The translations under genes were made by a program, and so were the position numbers. The notes below the pieces were generated by a model. The model was not told the origin of the DNA. It saw only the letters and a list, made by a program, of their open reading frames with translations, and did no database searches. A stretch of DNA of 46,283 nt from Alphaproteobacteria bacterium. GTDB lineage: Bacteria > Pseudomonadota > Alphaproteobacteria > Reyranellales > Reyranellaceae. The stretch lies in the NCBI GenBank assembly GCA_947474005.1, contig CANJHI010000022.1, positions 1 through 46,283 on the forward strand. Direction: 5' to 3'. Positions 39,031 to 46,283 of the stretch are shown here, one piece after another; position 1 is the stretch's first letter; the number at the start of each line of letters is the position of its first letter.

Positions 39031-39612
39031 ATGGCGAGCACGGTGGAAGCCCCCGACTGGTCCGCGATCCCGACGCCCCTCGACGACGGGGCGACCCGGC
39101 ATCTGGCGGGTGCGCACATGGCATCGGTGCCGCTGTGGGCCACCAACGGCGACCTCGTCGACCTGTCGGCACTGGCCGGCCGCGTCGTCGTCTATGCCTA
39201 TCCCCGGACGGGACGGCCCGACGTCGCGAGCCCGGACGGATGGGACATGATTCCCGGCGCGCGAGGATGCACGCCCCAGTCCTGTTCCTTCCGCGATCAC
39301 TTCGCCGACGTGAAGGGCCTGGGCGTCAGCCATCTTTTCGGTCTCTCGACCCAGGAACCCGACTACCAGCGTGAAGCGGCCGAACGCCTTCACCTGCCCT
39401 TTGCCCTCCTGTCGGACGCATCCTTGCAACTCACGCACGCGATGAAGCTGCCGACCTTCGAAACCGCCGGCATGACGCTGCTGAAGCGCTTCACCCTGGT
39501 GATCGACCGCGGAGTCGTGGAGCATGTCTTCTATCCCGTGTTTCCGCCGGATCGCAGCGCCAGCGACGTGATCGGCTGGCTGGCACGGCGGACAGGATCG
39601 AGGGCAACGTGA
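39031..39612 (+). CDS. Peroxiredoxin (thioredoxin-fold)
   Basis: A 193-residue thiol peroxidase. The fold is marked by VVVYAYPRTGRPDV and the active segment GARGCTPQSCSFRDHF. Cys80 and Cys85 form a CxxxxC pair, as in BCP-type peroxiredoxins with an atypical 2-Cys mechanism; Cys80 is the likely peroxidatic residue. GLSTQEPDYQREAAERL follows, with cis-Pro in KLPTFE. No signal peptide is present. Its stop overlaps the start of the next gene (TGATG), so they are coupled although the neighbour looks exported. Confidence 0.92.
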   Translation: MASTVEAPDWSAIPTPLDDGATRHLAGAHMASVPLWATNGDLVDLSALAGRVVVYAYPRTGRPDVASPDGWDMIPGARGCTPQSCSFRDHFADVKGLGVSHLFGLSTQEPDYQREAAERLHLPFALLSDASLQLTHAMKLPTFETAGMTLLKRFTLVIDRGVVEHVFYPVFPPDRSASDVIGWLARRTGSRAT

Positions 39613-40754
39613 TGACAAACGGGGCGATGATCCGACGCGCGCTCCTGTTGCTTGCCCTGCTCGTCGCCCTGCCGGCGGCCGCCCAACCCTGCGGCAAGGC
39701 GGAAGCGATTGGCGACGGCTGGACGCTTGCGGCGCCCGAGGAAGTCGGCCTCGACGGCACGAAGCTCTGTAACCTGGAGGGTTTTCTAAAGCAGTGGCTC
39801 ACTGCCAACATTCACGCCGTCGTTGTCGCCCGCCACGGCAAGCTGGTGATGGAGCACTACCTGTCGGGCAGGGACGTGCGCTTCGCCGGAGAAGACCTCG
39901 GCGTCGTCCGCTTCACCCCCACCACGAAGCACGACGTGCGGTCGATCTCCAAGAGCGTGACGGCGCTGCTGGTCGGCATCGCGCTGGGCGAAGGCAAGTT
40001 CCCGCCACTCGAGTCGGCCGTCATCGATTCCTTCCCCGAGTACGCCCGCCTGCGCACGCCGGAGAACGCCCGGATCACCTTCCGCGACCTGCTGCCCATG
40101 GCGCACGGCTGGAAGTGGGATGAGAGCGCGCCCTGGCTGAGCCCGGACAACACCGAACGCCCGATGTTCGAGGACACCGACCCCTACCGCTTCATCTGGG
40201 AGCAGCCGGTCATCGTGCCGCCGGGCACGCTGTTCAATTACAGCGGGGGCGCCACCACGTTGCTGGGCGGCGCGCTGGCCCGGGCCACCGGCCGCAAGAT
40301 CGACGACTACGCCCGCGAAAAGCTGTTCGGACCGCTGTCGATCACCGATTTCGAATGGCTCGACTTCCGCAACGCCCAGGAAGTCGCAGCGTTCGGCGGC
40401 CTCCGGCTGCGGCCGCGCGATCTCGCCAAGATCGGCCAGCTGATGGTGAGCGGCGGGATGTGGAACGGCCAGCGCGTGCTGCCCGAGGGCTGGGTGGCCG
40501 AATCGACCAAGCCGCGCCTCAACACCGACGGCCCCCTCTTCTATGGCTATCAGTGGTGGCTCGGCCGTTCGCTCTACCGCGGCCGCAGCGTCGACTGGGT
40601 CGGCGGCATCGGGCTCGGCGGCCAGCGTCTCTACATCCTGCCCGAGCTCGACCTCGTCGTTGCCATCAACTCCGCCCACTACAGCGGCCCGCTGCAGGGC
40701 ATCATTCCGTACGCCATCCTCAATCGATTCGTGCTGCCGGCGATCAGGGACTGA
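39612..40754 (+). CDS. Exported serine hydrolase (beta-lactamase class C family, S12)
   Basis: A 380-residue protein with a Sec signal (IRRALLLLALLVALPAAA before Cys27). The active-site SxxK is Ser111-Ile-Ser-Lys114 in VRSISKSV, and the YSG (Tyr-x-Asn equivalent) is in FNYSGGATT. LRLRPRDLAKIGQLM and GYQWWLG are typical of the EstB/6-aminohexanoate-dimer hydrolase group, so an esterase or amidase role is as likely as resistance. The Cys just after the signal is not in an ideal lipobox. Its 3' end overlaps the convergent GTPase gene by 11 bases. Confidence 0.9.
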   Translation: MTNGAMIRRALLLLALLVALPAAAQPCGKAEAIGDGWTLAAPEEVGLDGTKLCNLEGFLKQWLTANIHAVVVARHGKLVMEHYLSGRDVRFAGEDLGVVRFTPTTKHDVRSISKSVTALLVGIALGEGKFPPLESAVIDSFPEYARLRTPENARITFRDLLPMAHGWKWDESAPWLSPDNTERPMFEDTDPYRFIWEQPVIVPPGTLFNYSGGATTLLGGALARATGRKIDDYAREKLFGPLSITDFEWLDFRNAQEVAAFGGLRLRPRDLAKIGQLMVSGGMWNGQRVLPEGWVAESTKPRLNTDGPLFYGYQWWLGRSLYRGRSVDWVGGIGLGGQRLYILPELDLVVAINSAHYSGPLQGIIPYAILNRFVLPAIRD

Positions 40755-41664
40755 GCTTCTCAAGCGCGCGATCGATGGCGGCGCGGTCGAGCTGACCGCG
40801 CAGGCCGATGGCCACCAGCGTACCCGGCGTTGCCCCCGCGGGCGCTTCGGCACATTCGAACCGGCGGCCGACGATCTGCAGGACCACCAGCCGGCCACCG
40901 ATGTCCCGCAGGCAGCCCTTGGCGCGCAGCACGCCCGCGTCAGGTGCCGCGAGCGCTTGCGCCAGCCGATCGACGTCGACGGCGCGATCGGACGTGATCT
41001 CGACGGACTCGTAGAGCATCGACGCTGCGATTCCACCTGGCGTGCGCAAGGCACCGGACGCGCGATCGCCGCCGCGCAGGCCCAGCACCAATTCGGCTGG
41101 CACGACAGAGCGCTCGGCCGGAACGACGCGACCGTTGGGTACCTGCTCCTCCAGCCATCGCAGAGTCTCGTCTCGCGCCCCGGCGGCTATGAGGTCGCAG
41201 CGATTGAGGATCACCAGGTCGGCGGCGGCGAGCTGGCGTGTGATCGTGTCGCCGAGATAGGCATCGGCGGCTTGGCGGCGCACCGTCTCGGCGTCGGCCA
41301 GCACCACGATGCCGTCGAGCGCATAGGCCTCGAGCAGGCCGACGGCGCTCGCCACCATGCCCGGCAGCGCCACGCCGCTGGTCTCGATCAGCACGCGGTC
41401 GATCCCGGGCCGCCGTTGCGGCAGCTCGAGCAGCGCCTCCATCAGGTCGCTGCCGTAGCTGCAGCAGATGCAGCCGCCGGAAATCTCCAGCGTGTCGCCG
41501 TCGCTGCCGACGATGAGGTCGCGGTCGATCGGCAACGCGCCGAAGTCGTTCACGAGCACGCCGATGCGGAGCCCATCGGCGTTGCGCAACAGATGATTGA
41601 CCAGGGTCGTCTTGCCGGCGCCAAGAAAGCCGCCGATGACCGTTACAGGTATCGTCGCACTCAC
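40744..41664 (-). CDS. COG0523 (CobW/YjiA-type) metallochaperone GTPase
   Basis: A 306-residue G3E GTPase that delivers metal to target enzymes. Walker A is GGFLGAGKTT (residues 11-20). The metal-binding CxCC is SGGCICCSY (Cys65, 67, 68). The switch segment is LIETSGVALP, and the guanine-specificity motif is altered to NRCD. The C-terminal CobW domain includes GVLRAKGCLR. The GTG start at 41664 overlaps the amidohydrolase stop by 4 bases (GTGA), so the pair is translationally coupled. The amidohydrolase is therefore a likely client. No Zur box was recognised. Confidence 0.92.
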   Translation of the reverse strand: MSATIPVTVIGGFLGAGKTTLVNHLLRNADGLRIGVLVNDFGALPIDRDLIVGSDGDTLEISGGCICCSYGSDLMEALLELPQRRPGIDRVLIETSGVALPGMVASAVGLLEAYALDGIVVLADAETVRRQAADAYLGDTITRQLAAADLVILNRCDLIAAGARDETLRWLEEQVPNGRVVPAERSVVPAELVLGLRGGDRASGALRTPGGIAASMLYESVEITSDRAVDVDRLAQALAAPDAGVLRAKGCLRDIGGRLVVLQIVGRRFECAEAPAGATPGTLVAIGLRGQLDRAAIDRALEKLSP

Positions 41665-43322
41665 ACCTCTGCGGCGGGGAAGATGCGGCCGCTCTGCACC
41701 GTGCCCCAGATGCGCACGTCCTTCAGGCGCTCGGCGCCGATCTCCAGCGGATCGTCTTCCAGCACCGCGAAGTCGGCGCGCTTGCCCACTTCGATCGAGC
41801 CCAGCTCGCCGTCGAGCCTGAGCGTGTAGGCCGCCCCCAGCGTGATCGTGCGCAGCGCGTCGGCGACGCCGATGCGCTCCTCGGTGCCCAGCGTGCGGCC
41901 CGTCGCCGTCTGTCGGTTGACCGCGCACCAGGCGGTGAACAGCGGGCCGAGTGGCGTCACCGGCGCATCGGAATGGATGGCCATCGGTACGCCGACGCTG
42001 AGCGCGGTGGCGCAGGCATTCATGCGCATCGCCCGCTCCGGCCCGACTGTCGTGGCGTAATGCTGGTCGCCCCAGTAGAAATGATGGTTGGGGAACAGGT
42101 TCACGCACATGCCCAGCGCCTTCATGCGGCGGAACTGCGCGGCATCTGCCAGCTGGCAGTGCTGCAGCGTGAACCGATGGTCGCGGGCGGGCTCGTCCCG
42201 CAATGCCTGCTCGAGGCAGTCGAGCGCCATCTCGGTCGCCTGGTCGCCGTTGGTGTGGCTGTGCACCAGGATGCCCTGCTCGAGTGCCAGGTGATAGAGT
42301 TCGCGGATCTGCCCAAGCGTCGTGTACCACAGGCCGTTGGGCGCGCCGTTGTAGTAGCCCGGCCAGCGTAGCCGCGCCGAGAAGCCCTGGATCGAGCCGT
42401 CGACGAACAACTTTATCGCACCCAGGCGCAGCATCTCGGTCGCGTGGCCGCGCAGATCGACCACATGGTCCACCGCCTGCTGCGGCGTGACGCCCTGGAA
42501 TCGGCGGAACGACATGATGCGCACCGGAAACGTCGCCTCGCCGGTGACGCGCTTCATCATGGCGACCGCGTCGGCCGGCAGCAGGTTGGCGAGATCGGTC
42601 GCCGTGGTGACGCCCTGGCGCACGCAGAGGCGCGCGAACTGCCGCAGGCCGGGTTCGTCGTTGGCCAGCACCTCGCGGTCGAAGCCGATGTGCTTGCCGG
42701 CCAGCGTCATGGCGTCGGGGCCCTTCAGCTCGCCGGTCGGCAGGCCGTCGGCGCCCAAGGGGACGCCGGGATGATTGACGCGCGGACGCAGCAGCGCCGC
42801 CAGCTCGAGCGCGCGGCTGTTGACGTTGAAGATGTGGCCGCTCGCATGCATGACGCCGACAGGCCGCGTCGTCGACACACGGTCGAGATCCTGGCGCGTC
42901 ACGCGCCGCTCACCGTAGTAGATCGGATCGAGGCCCCAGCCCGACAGCGGCTCCGCCCCCGCACTACCGCCCGCGCCCAGCTTCGCATTGGCCGCCTGCA
43001 GCCGCGCCACGACCTCCTCGACCGAGCCGGCGCCCGGCCAGACCTTGCCGTCGGGGTCCATGCGGTCGAAGCGGCCGAGATAGAGATAGCGCCAGAAGGT
43101 GCCTTCGCTCACGTGGCTGTGGCCCTCGACCAAGCCCGGCATCAGCACCTTGTCGGCAAACCGGTCGTCGAGCGTATGCGGGCCCCAGCCAACGAGTTCA
43201 TCGAGCGGCCCGACACCGAGAATACGCCCATCGCGCACCGCGACATGCGTGGCTTCGGGCCGGCTGGGATTCATCGTCAGGATGCGGCGGGCACTGAAAA
43301 TTGTCGTCACATCCACCTGCAC
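41661..43322 (-). CDS. Metal-dependent amidohydrolase (YtcJ-like)
   Basis: A 553-residue amidohydrolase-superfamily enzyme of the YtcJ/AepA type. The first metal ligands are His68 and His70 in GLVEGHSHVSE. Others are expected in HSHTNGD, TLQHCQL and the late Asp in HSDAPVTPLGP. The small beta-sandwich closes at both ends (GRILGVGPLDELV and EVGKRADFAVLEDDPLE). Starts are uncertain: GTG codons at 43322, 43316 and 43310 are all in frame, with no strong ribosome binding site. No signal is present. Substrates of the family are mostly unknown N-acyl or cyclic amides. Confidence 0.92.
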   Translation of the reverse strand: MQVDVTTIFSARRILTMNPSRPEATHVAVRDGRILGVGPLDELVGWGPHTLDDRFADKVLMPGLVEGHSHVSEGTFWRYLYLGRFDRMDPDGKVWPGAGSVEEVVARLQAANAKLGAGGSAGAEPLSGWGLDPIYYGERRVTRQDLDRVSTTRPVGVMHASGHIFNVNSRALELAALLRPRVNHPGVPLGADGLPTGELKGPDAMTLAGKHIGFDREVLANDEPGLRQFARLCVRQGVTTATDLANLLPADAVAMMKRVTGEATFPVRIMSFRRFQGVTPQQAVDHVVDLRGHATEMLRLGAIKLFVDGSIQGFSARLRWPGYYNGAPNGLWYTTLGQIRELYHLALEQGILVHSHTNGDQATEMALDCLEQALRDEPARDHRFTLQHCQLADAAQFRRMKALGMCVNLFPNHHFYWGDQHYATTVGPERAMRMNACATALSVGVPMAIHSDAPVTPLGPLFTAWCAVNRQTATGRTLGTEERIGVADALRTITLGAAYTLRLDGELGSIEVGKRADFAVLEDDPLEIGAERLKDVRIWGTVQSGRIFPAAEV

Positions 43323-43391
43323 ACTTCATTTGCCCCGCGTCGCGCGCACCCTAACGAGCCACGCGCGACAGGCCAACGCTTTTGCCCGACC

Positions 43392-43769
43392 TCAGCCCTT
43401 CTCGACCGCGCCGCCCGCGTCGACCCAGCCCTTGAAGCCACCGAGATTGCGCACGTTGGCGTAGCCCATGTCCTTCAACGTCTTGGCCACCAGCGCCGAG
43501 CGGCCGCCGGAAGCGCAGTAGGCCACCACCGTCTTCGAAGGATCGAAGTTCTTGTCGAAGGCGACCGAGGCCGGGTCGGCGCGGAACTCGATGAGGCCGC
43601 GCGGGATGGCGATGGCGCCCGGCACCTTGCCCGAGGCCGCGACCTCGGCCGGCTCGCGCACGTCGAGGAACAGCACGTCGGCACGGCCGACCAGCTTCTT
43701 CGCCTCGTCGGGGCTGATGCGCGGCACCGCGGCATCGGCTTCCGCCAGCATCGTCTGGACCGTCTTCAT
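43392..43769 (-). CDS. Rhodanese-like sulfurtransferase
   Basis: A single-domain rhodanese of 125 residues. The active-site loop is AYCASGGRS with Cys85 as persulfide carrier, and the CH2-like start FLDVREPAEV is clear. The C-terminal NLGGFKGWVDAGG is typical. AGGAGG stands 5 bases before the ATG at 43769. Its loop fits thiosulfate:cyanide or thiosulfate:thiol transfer, but the acceptor is unknown. It is 69 bases from the amidohydrolase and may be an independent unit. Confidence 0.95.
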   Translation of the reverse strand: MKTVQTMLAEADAAVPRISPDEAKKLVGRADVLFLDVREPAEVAASGKVPGAIAIPRGLIEFRADPASVAFDKNFDPSKTVVAYCASGGRSALVAKTLKDMGYANVRNLGGFKGWVDAGGAVEKG

Positions 43770-43802
43770 GATTTCCTCCTGAGAGACAACTTTGGATGGA
43801 GA

Positions 43803-44924
43803 CTAGCGCCCCGCCATCGGCGCGAGAAGGCCTCGGCGCATGAGTTCGACCATCAGCAGGTCGGCCACCACGCGGTTGCCCTCAGCCGAATGATGGTCGG
43901 TGCGGTAGAGCGCGTCGAGGCCGCGGGCCTCGATCACGGGCTTCATCGCCTCGGCGAGATCGAACGGAACGAGCCCCGCGTCGGCGGCACAACCCAGCAC
44001 TTTGCGCACGGTGGGAGCGACCATCGTTTCGCGATCGGCGTAGCCCCGCCAGTAGCCGCGGCCGTATTGCGCCATGACCACGACCGGTGCGCCAAGCGTC
44101 GTGAGCTTCGGCATCAGCAGGCAGGCGATCGCCACGCCGGTGCCGGCCGGCACGGCCTGGACTTCGTCGAAGTACCAGCCCTTGAAGATGCCGAGCCGCT
44201 TGGCGACCTCGTCGGCCAGCGCCGACCAACCCAGCAGGCGCGCGGCGATCGGCAAGGGCACCGGCGTCCCGGGCTGTCCCGGCACCGGCACGTTGCGCAG
44301 GTCCACGCGGCGGCCAACGCCCTCACCGGTCACGGCGAAATACGGCTTCGCCCGACTCCAGGAGACGCTGAGTTCGCTGCGGCGGATATCGTCGGGCGTA
44401 AAGCTCACCACGATGACGAGCGGCTTCACCAATCGGGCGAATCTTTCGGTGCTGAGCACCGTCTGGTCGAACGAGTAGCCGCTGACGCCGCCATTCAGTA
44501 CTTTGCGCCCGGTCAGCTCCTGCAGATAGGCCGGCCAGGCCGCGCCGTCGGGCACCTCGTCGCCCTTGGTGAAGGACGCCCCGCTGGCGAGGATGGGCGG
44601 CAGGGCGAGAGCAGATGTCGCCGGCGCGCGGCGAAAACCATCGGCGTCGCTGTTGTAGGGCGGCGAAACGCAGTTGCCCGGCGCCTTCCAGCCGAGTGCG
44701 GCGTCATAGGCATAGATGCAGGGGCCGACGTCTTCCTCGGGGATGCCCATCCGCTCGCGGGCGTAGTTCGGCCAGTGCACCAGCGCCTCGGGACCCGCGC
44801 GCAGCAGGCGGCATCCGATTTCGAGCGCCACCAGCGAAAACAGCACCGAGCCCACGATCAGGACGATGCGCGCCGCCAATCCAGTCGTTCCTCGACGATC
44901 TTCCTTGTCGAACTCTTTCTCCAC
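43803..44924 (-). CDS. Membrane-anchored SGNH/GDSL-like hydrolase
   Basis: A 373-residue protein with a short cytoplasmic N-terminus and one membrane helix (ARIVLIVGSVLFSLVALEIG, about residues 18-37), leaving a periplasmic hydrolase domain. The nucleophile is probably Ser117 in ASGASFTKGDE, where the usual GDS aspartate is replaced by Ala. A Gly block (NGGVSGYSFDQ) and the late DHHSAEGNRVVADLL, holding the catalytic Asp-x-x-His pattern, support the family. The start is GTG at 44924 without a clear ribosome binding site. It might deacylate a cell-wall or surface glycan, but the substrate is unknown. Confidence 0.75.
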   Translation of the reverse strand: MEKEFDKEDRRGTTGLAARIVLIVGSVLFSLVALEIGCRLLRAGPEALVHWPNYARERMGIPEEDVGPCIYAYDAALGWKAPGNCVSPPYNSDADGFRRAPATSALALPPILASGASFTKGDEVPDGAAWPAYLQELTGRKVLNGGVSGYSFDQTVLSTERFARLVKPLVIVVSFTPDDIRRSELSVSWSRAKPYFAVTGEGVGRRVDLRNVPVPGQPGTPVPLPIAARLLGWSALADEVAKRLGIFKGWYFDEVQAVPAGTGVAIACLLMPKLTTLGAPVVVMAQYGRGYWRGYADRETMVAPTVRKVLGCAADAGLVPFDLAEAMKPVIEARGLDALYRTDHHSAEGNRVVADLLMVELMRRGLLAPMAGR

Positions 44925-44947
44925 ACCGCTAGTTTAGCAACGGCCCT

Positions 44948-45742
44948 TCAGGCGAGGAAACCGCCATCGACCACCAGCGGGCTGCCGATCATGGCCGAGG
45001 CCGCATCGGAGCAGAGAAACAGCACGGCATTCGCCACTTCCTTGGACGCTGCGATCTTTCCGCGCGGAGTCATGCCCGTAATCGCGGCGGCAAACTTCGG
45101 ATCGGCCTGCATCCACTCGGCGATGGGTGGCGTCTCGACCCAGCCCGGGCAGACCGCAGTGATGCGCACGCCGCTCGACGCATACTGCCGCGCGGCGCTG
45201 TTGGTGAGGCCCAGCACGCCGTGCTTGGCCGCGGCATAGGCGCCGCCGCCCGGGATCGAATGGCCGCGCTGGCCGTAGATCGACGACATGTTGACGATGA
45301 CACCGCGCTTGGCCGCCAACATCACCGGCAACTGGTGGCGCATGCACAGGAACACCGAAGTGAGATAGCCGTCGATCGTCCGCCGCCAGCTCTCCTCGCT
45401 CATGTCGCCGATCAGCGCGATGTCCTCGCCGCCGATCGCGCCGCCGTTGTTGAAGGCATAGTCGAGCCGGCCATGGCGTTCGACGATGGCCGCGATCAGC
45501 CGCTCGACCGACTTGCCGTCCGACGTGTCGCCGCCGATCCACGACACCTGCTCTTCCTTGGCGAAGGTCTTCAGCGCCTCCTGGGCGCGCGCCTCGTTGC
45601 GGCTGCTCACCACGACGGTGGCGCCCTCGCGCGCAAAACCCTGCGCGGTCGCGAGGCCGATGCCGCTGGTGCCGCCGGTCACGAGCGCCACCTTGCCGCG
45701 CATCTCGGGGTAGCGGCGGACGGGCTGGTTGGTATCGGTCAC
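44948..45742 (-). CDS. Short-chain dehydrogenase/reductase (SDR)
   Basis: A 264-residue classical SDR. The nucleotide site is TGGTSGIG (residues 22-29), with the NNGG variant of the NNAG motif. The catalytic Ser is 153 or 154 (NMSSIYG), with Tyr169 and Lys173 in AYAAAKHG. An Arg at the end of the second strand (SSRNE) suggests NADPH use. The GTG start at 45742 is supported by AAGGAGA 6 bases upstream. The start of the SGNH gene lies 23 bases downstream. The substrate is not evident. Confidence 0.95.
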   Translation of the reverse strand: MTDTNQPVRRYPEMRGKVALVTGGTSGIGLATAQGFAREGATVVVSSRNEARAQEALKTFAKEEQVSWIGGDTSDGKSVERLIAAIVERHGRLDYAFNNGGAIGGEDIALIGDMSEESWRRTIDGYLTSVFLCMRHQLPVMLAAKRGVIVNMSSIYGQRGHSIPGGGAYAAAKHGVLGLTNSAARQYASSGVRITAVCPGWVETPPIAEWMQADPKFAAAITGMTPRGKIAASKEVANAVLFLCSDAASAMIGSPLVVDGGFLA

Positions 45743-45842
45743 GGTCTGTCTCCTTCGCCACCGTCGACTGTCGCGGCCTCTTACGCAGGAGGCAAGACGA
45801 GTGGATCAGTTGTGCAGGAGGCAGGCCACGACCGGCCGAGGG
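45743..45842. other. Intergenic gap with a 10-bp direct repeat
   Basis: GCAGGAGGCA occurs at 45785-45794 and 45814-45823. The two copies lie in the upstream region of the SDR gene. I see no promoter, terminator or gene here. Confidence 0.4.
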
Positions 45843-46121
45843 CTAAGTCGTCGAGGCGGGGCGGACCCAGAGGTAGATTCTCTCGCCGGGGAGAATCGAC
45901 CCGCTGGCCGTCTTCTCGCGATCGACTCCGGTGCAATGCCAGTGCTTGCCGTCGATGATGACGGTCCGGTTGACCAGGCCGGTGCCATTGGCAGGCCGCA
46001 TCCGGTCGCACTTCACCACGGCGATCCGGAGACCGCCAGAAGTGGCCCAGCCAATATTCGAGAATGTCGGAGTATCCCCGCCGAAGTTCATGTCTTCCGC
46101 CCCCCGCGGAAACACGCTCAT
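45843..46121 (-). CDS. Hypothetical protein, possibly cut at its N-terminus by the adjacent IS
   Basis: An open frame of 92 residues from the ATG at 46121, or 82 from the ATG at 46091, where GGGGCGGA lies upstream. It shows coding-like composition with LRIAVVKCDRMRPANG, NRTVIIDGKHWHCTG and a beta-rich end ERIYLWVRP. No family is recognised, and it has no signal or membrane segment. The frame stays open upstream of 46121 until the IS transposase stop at 46149-46151, so the true N-terminus may have been replaced by the insertion. Confidence 0.55.
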   Translation of the reverse strand: MSVFPRGAEDMNFGGDTPTFSNIGWATSGGLRIAVVKCDRMRPANGTGLVNRTVIIDGKHWHCTGVDREKTASGSILPGERIYLWVRPASTT

Positions 46122-46137
46122 GTACCGTACGAGTACA
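46121..46137. promoter_or_regulatory. Near-palindrome beside the IS end
   Basis: TGTACCGTACGAGTACA has TGTAC/GTACA arms and a CGTACG centre, with one mismatched pair. It sits between the hypothetical gene and the IS end. It may be an operator or part of the insertion target. Confidence 0.2.
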
Positions 46138-46148
46138 CTGCTGTCCGG

Positions 46149-46283
46149 TTAAAAAGAGAACAGATTCAATTGGTTGCCGATGGCGACGTCATCGGAGCTG
46201 GGATGATTGGCTGAAAAGGCTTGTTGCAAGGGCATCTTCTCGAAAAGCGTGAGCGAGAATATCTGTAGCAAAGTGTAGAGCGA
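46149..46283 (-). mobile_element. 3' end of an IS4-family transposase gene, running off the right edge
   Basis: The minus strand from the right edge reads 44 residues and a TAA. It contains LYTLLQIFSLTLFEKMPLQQ and ends NQLNLFSF. This is the typical C-terminus of IS4-family (DUF4372-type) transposases, which close with a xLxLFEKxP stretch and a final NQLxLF. The stop is followed by AACCGGACAGCAGTG, and the plus strand from about 46136 (CACTGCTGTCCGG) may be the terminal inverted repeat. The catalytic DDE part lies outside the window. Whether the element is complete cannot be seen. Confidence 0.72.

Noticed and set aside
39612..40754. Beta-lactamase resistance gene
   Set aside because: The SxxK and YSG motifs are shared by esterases and peptidases of the S12 family, and the wider sequence looks closer to the EstB/hydrolase group.
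42444..45239. Long plus-strand open frame of 931 codons
   Set aside because: It runs antisense through the amidohydrolase, rhodanese, SGNH and SDR genes, which all have clear motifs. High GC makes long antisense frames common.

Overview
The window is high-GC DNA from a bacterial chromosome, most likely an alphaproteobacterium. The gene families present (orphan Bug/TctC and TAXI binding proteins, class III CoA-transferases, FCD-type GntR regulators, YejABEF, IlvD sugar-acid dehydratase, paired MdtB/MdtC-type RND pumps) would suit a Reyranella- or Rhizobiales-like heterotroph, but the genus is a guess. I see no tRNA, rRNA, CRISPR array or prophage. The only mobile DNA is the 3' end of an IS4-family element at the right edge.

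Layout, left to right. (1) 1-2544: a kdp remnant. The first gene is an in-frame chimera that starts as the potassium-pump ATPase KdpB and continues as the sensor kinase KdpD, followed by an apparently intact kdpE. (2) 2603-3721: alanine dehydrogenase. (3) 3726-7565: a sugar-acid or aromatic-acid locus (CMD-family protein, RraA-like aldolase, L-arabinonate-type dehydratase) with a divergent GntR regulator. (4) 7555-9982: a small hypothetical protein, an exported aldo/keto reductase and DNA polymerase IV. (5) 10044-13433: a GntR regulator divergent from an AtuA-like protein, a DUF4387 protein and a Bug binding protein, a pathway of unknown substrate with a clear operator-like palindrome. (6) 13439-22598 (minus): a complete four-gene RND efflux operon (adaptor, two different pumps, outer-membrane lipoprotein). 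(7) 22777-24785 (minus): thiC under a TPP riboswitch. (8) 24878-27933 (minus): a three-gene operon of a Dyp-type peroxidase, a selenoprotein related to GrdB and a CoA-transferase. (9) 28030-36754 (plus): an orphan Bug protein, yejABEF peptide importer, an orphan TAXI binding protein and a 2-hydroxyacid dehydrogenase, ending at a perfect 29-bp inverted repeat. (10) 36905-46121: leucyl aminopeptidase, GST, peroxiredoxin, serine hydrolase, a COG0523 GTPase coupled to an amidohydrolase, rhodanese, SGNH hydrolase, SDR and a hypothetical protein next to the IS end.

The two observations I rate highest are the selenoprotein, whose in-frame TGA is followed at the right distance by a perfect stem-loop fitting the bacterial SECIS consensus and which would otherwise be annotated as two broken genes, and the KdpB-KdpD chimera at the left edge, which is either a real in-frame deletion of about 2.5-3 kb or an assembly join. 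The peroxidase-selenoprotein-CoA-transferase operon and the AtuA/DUF4387 locus are the best candidates for undescribed biochemistry.
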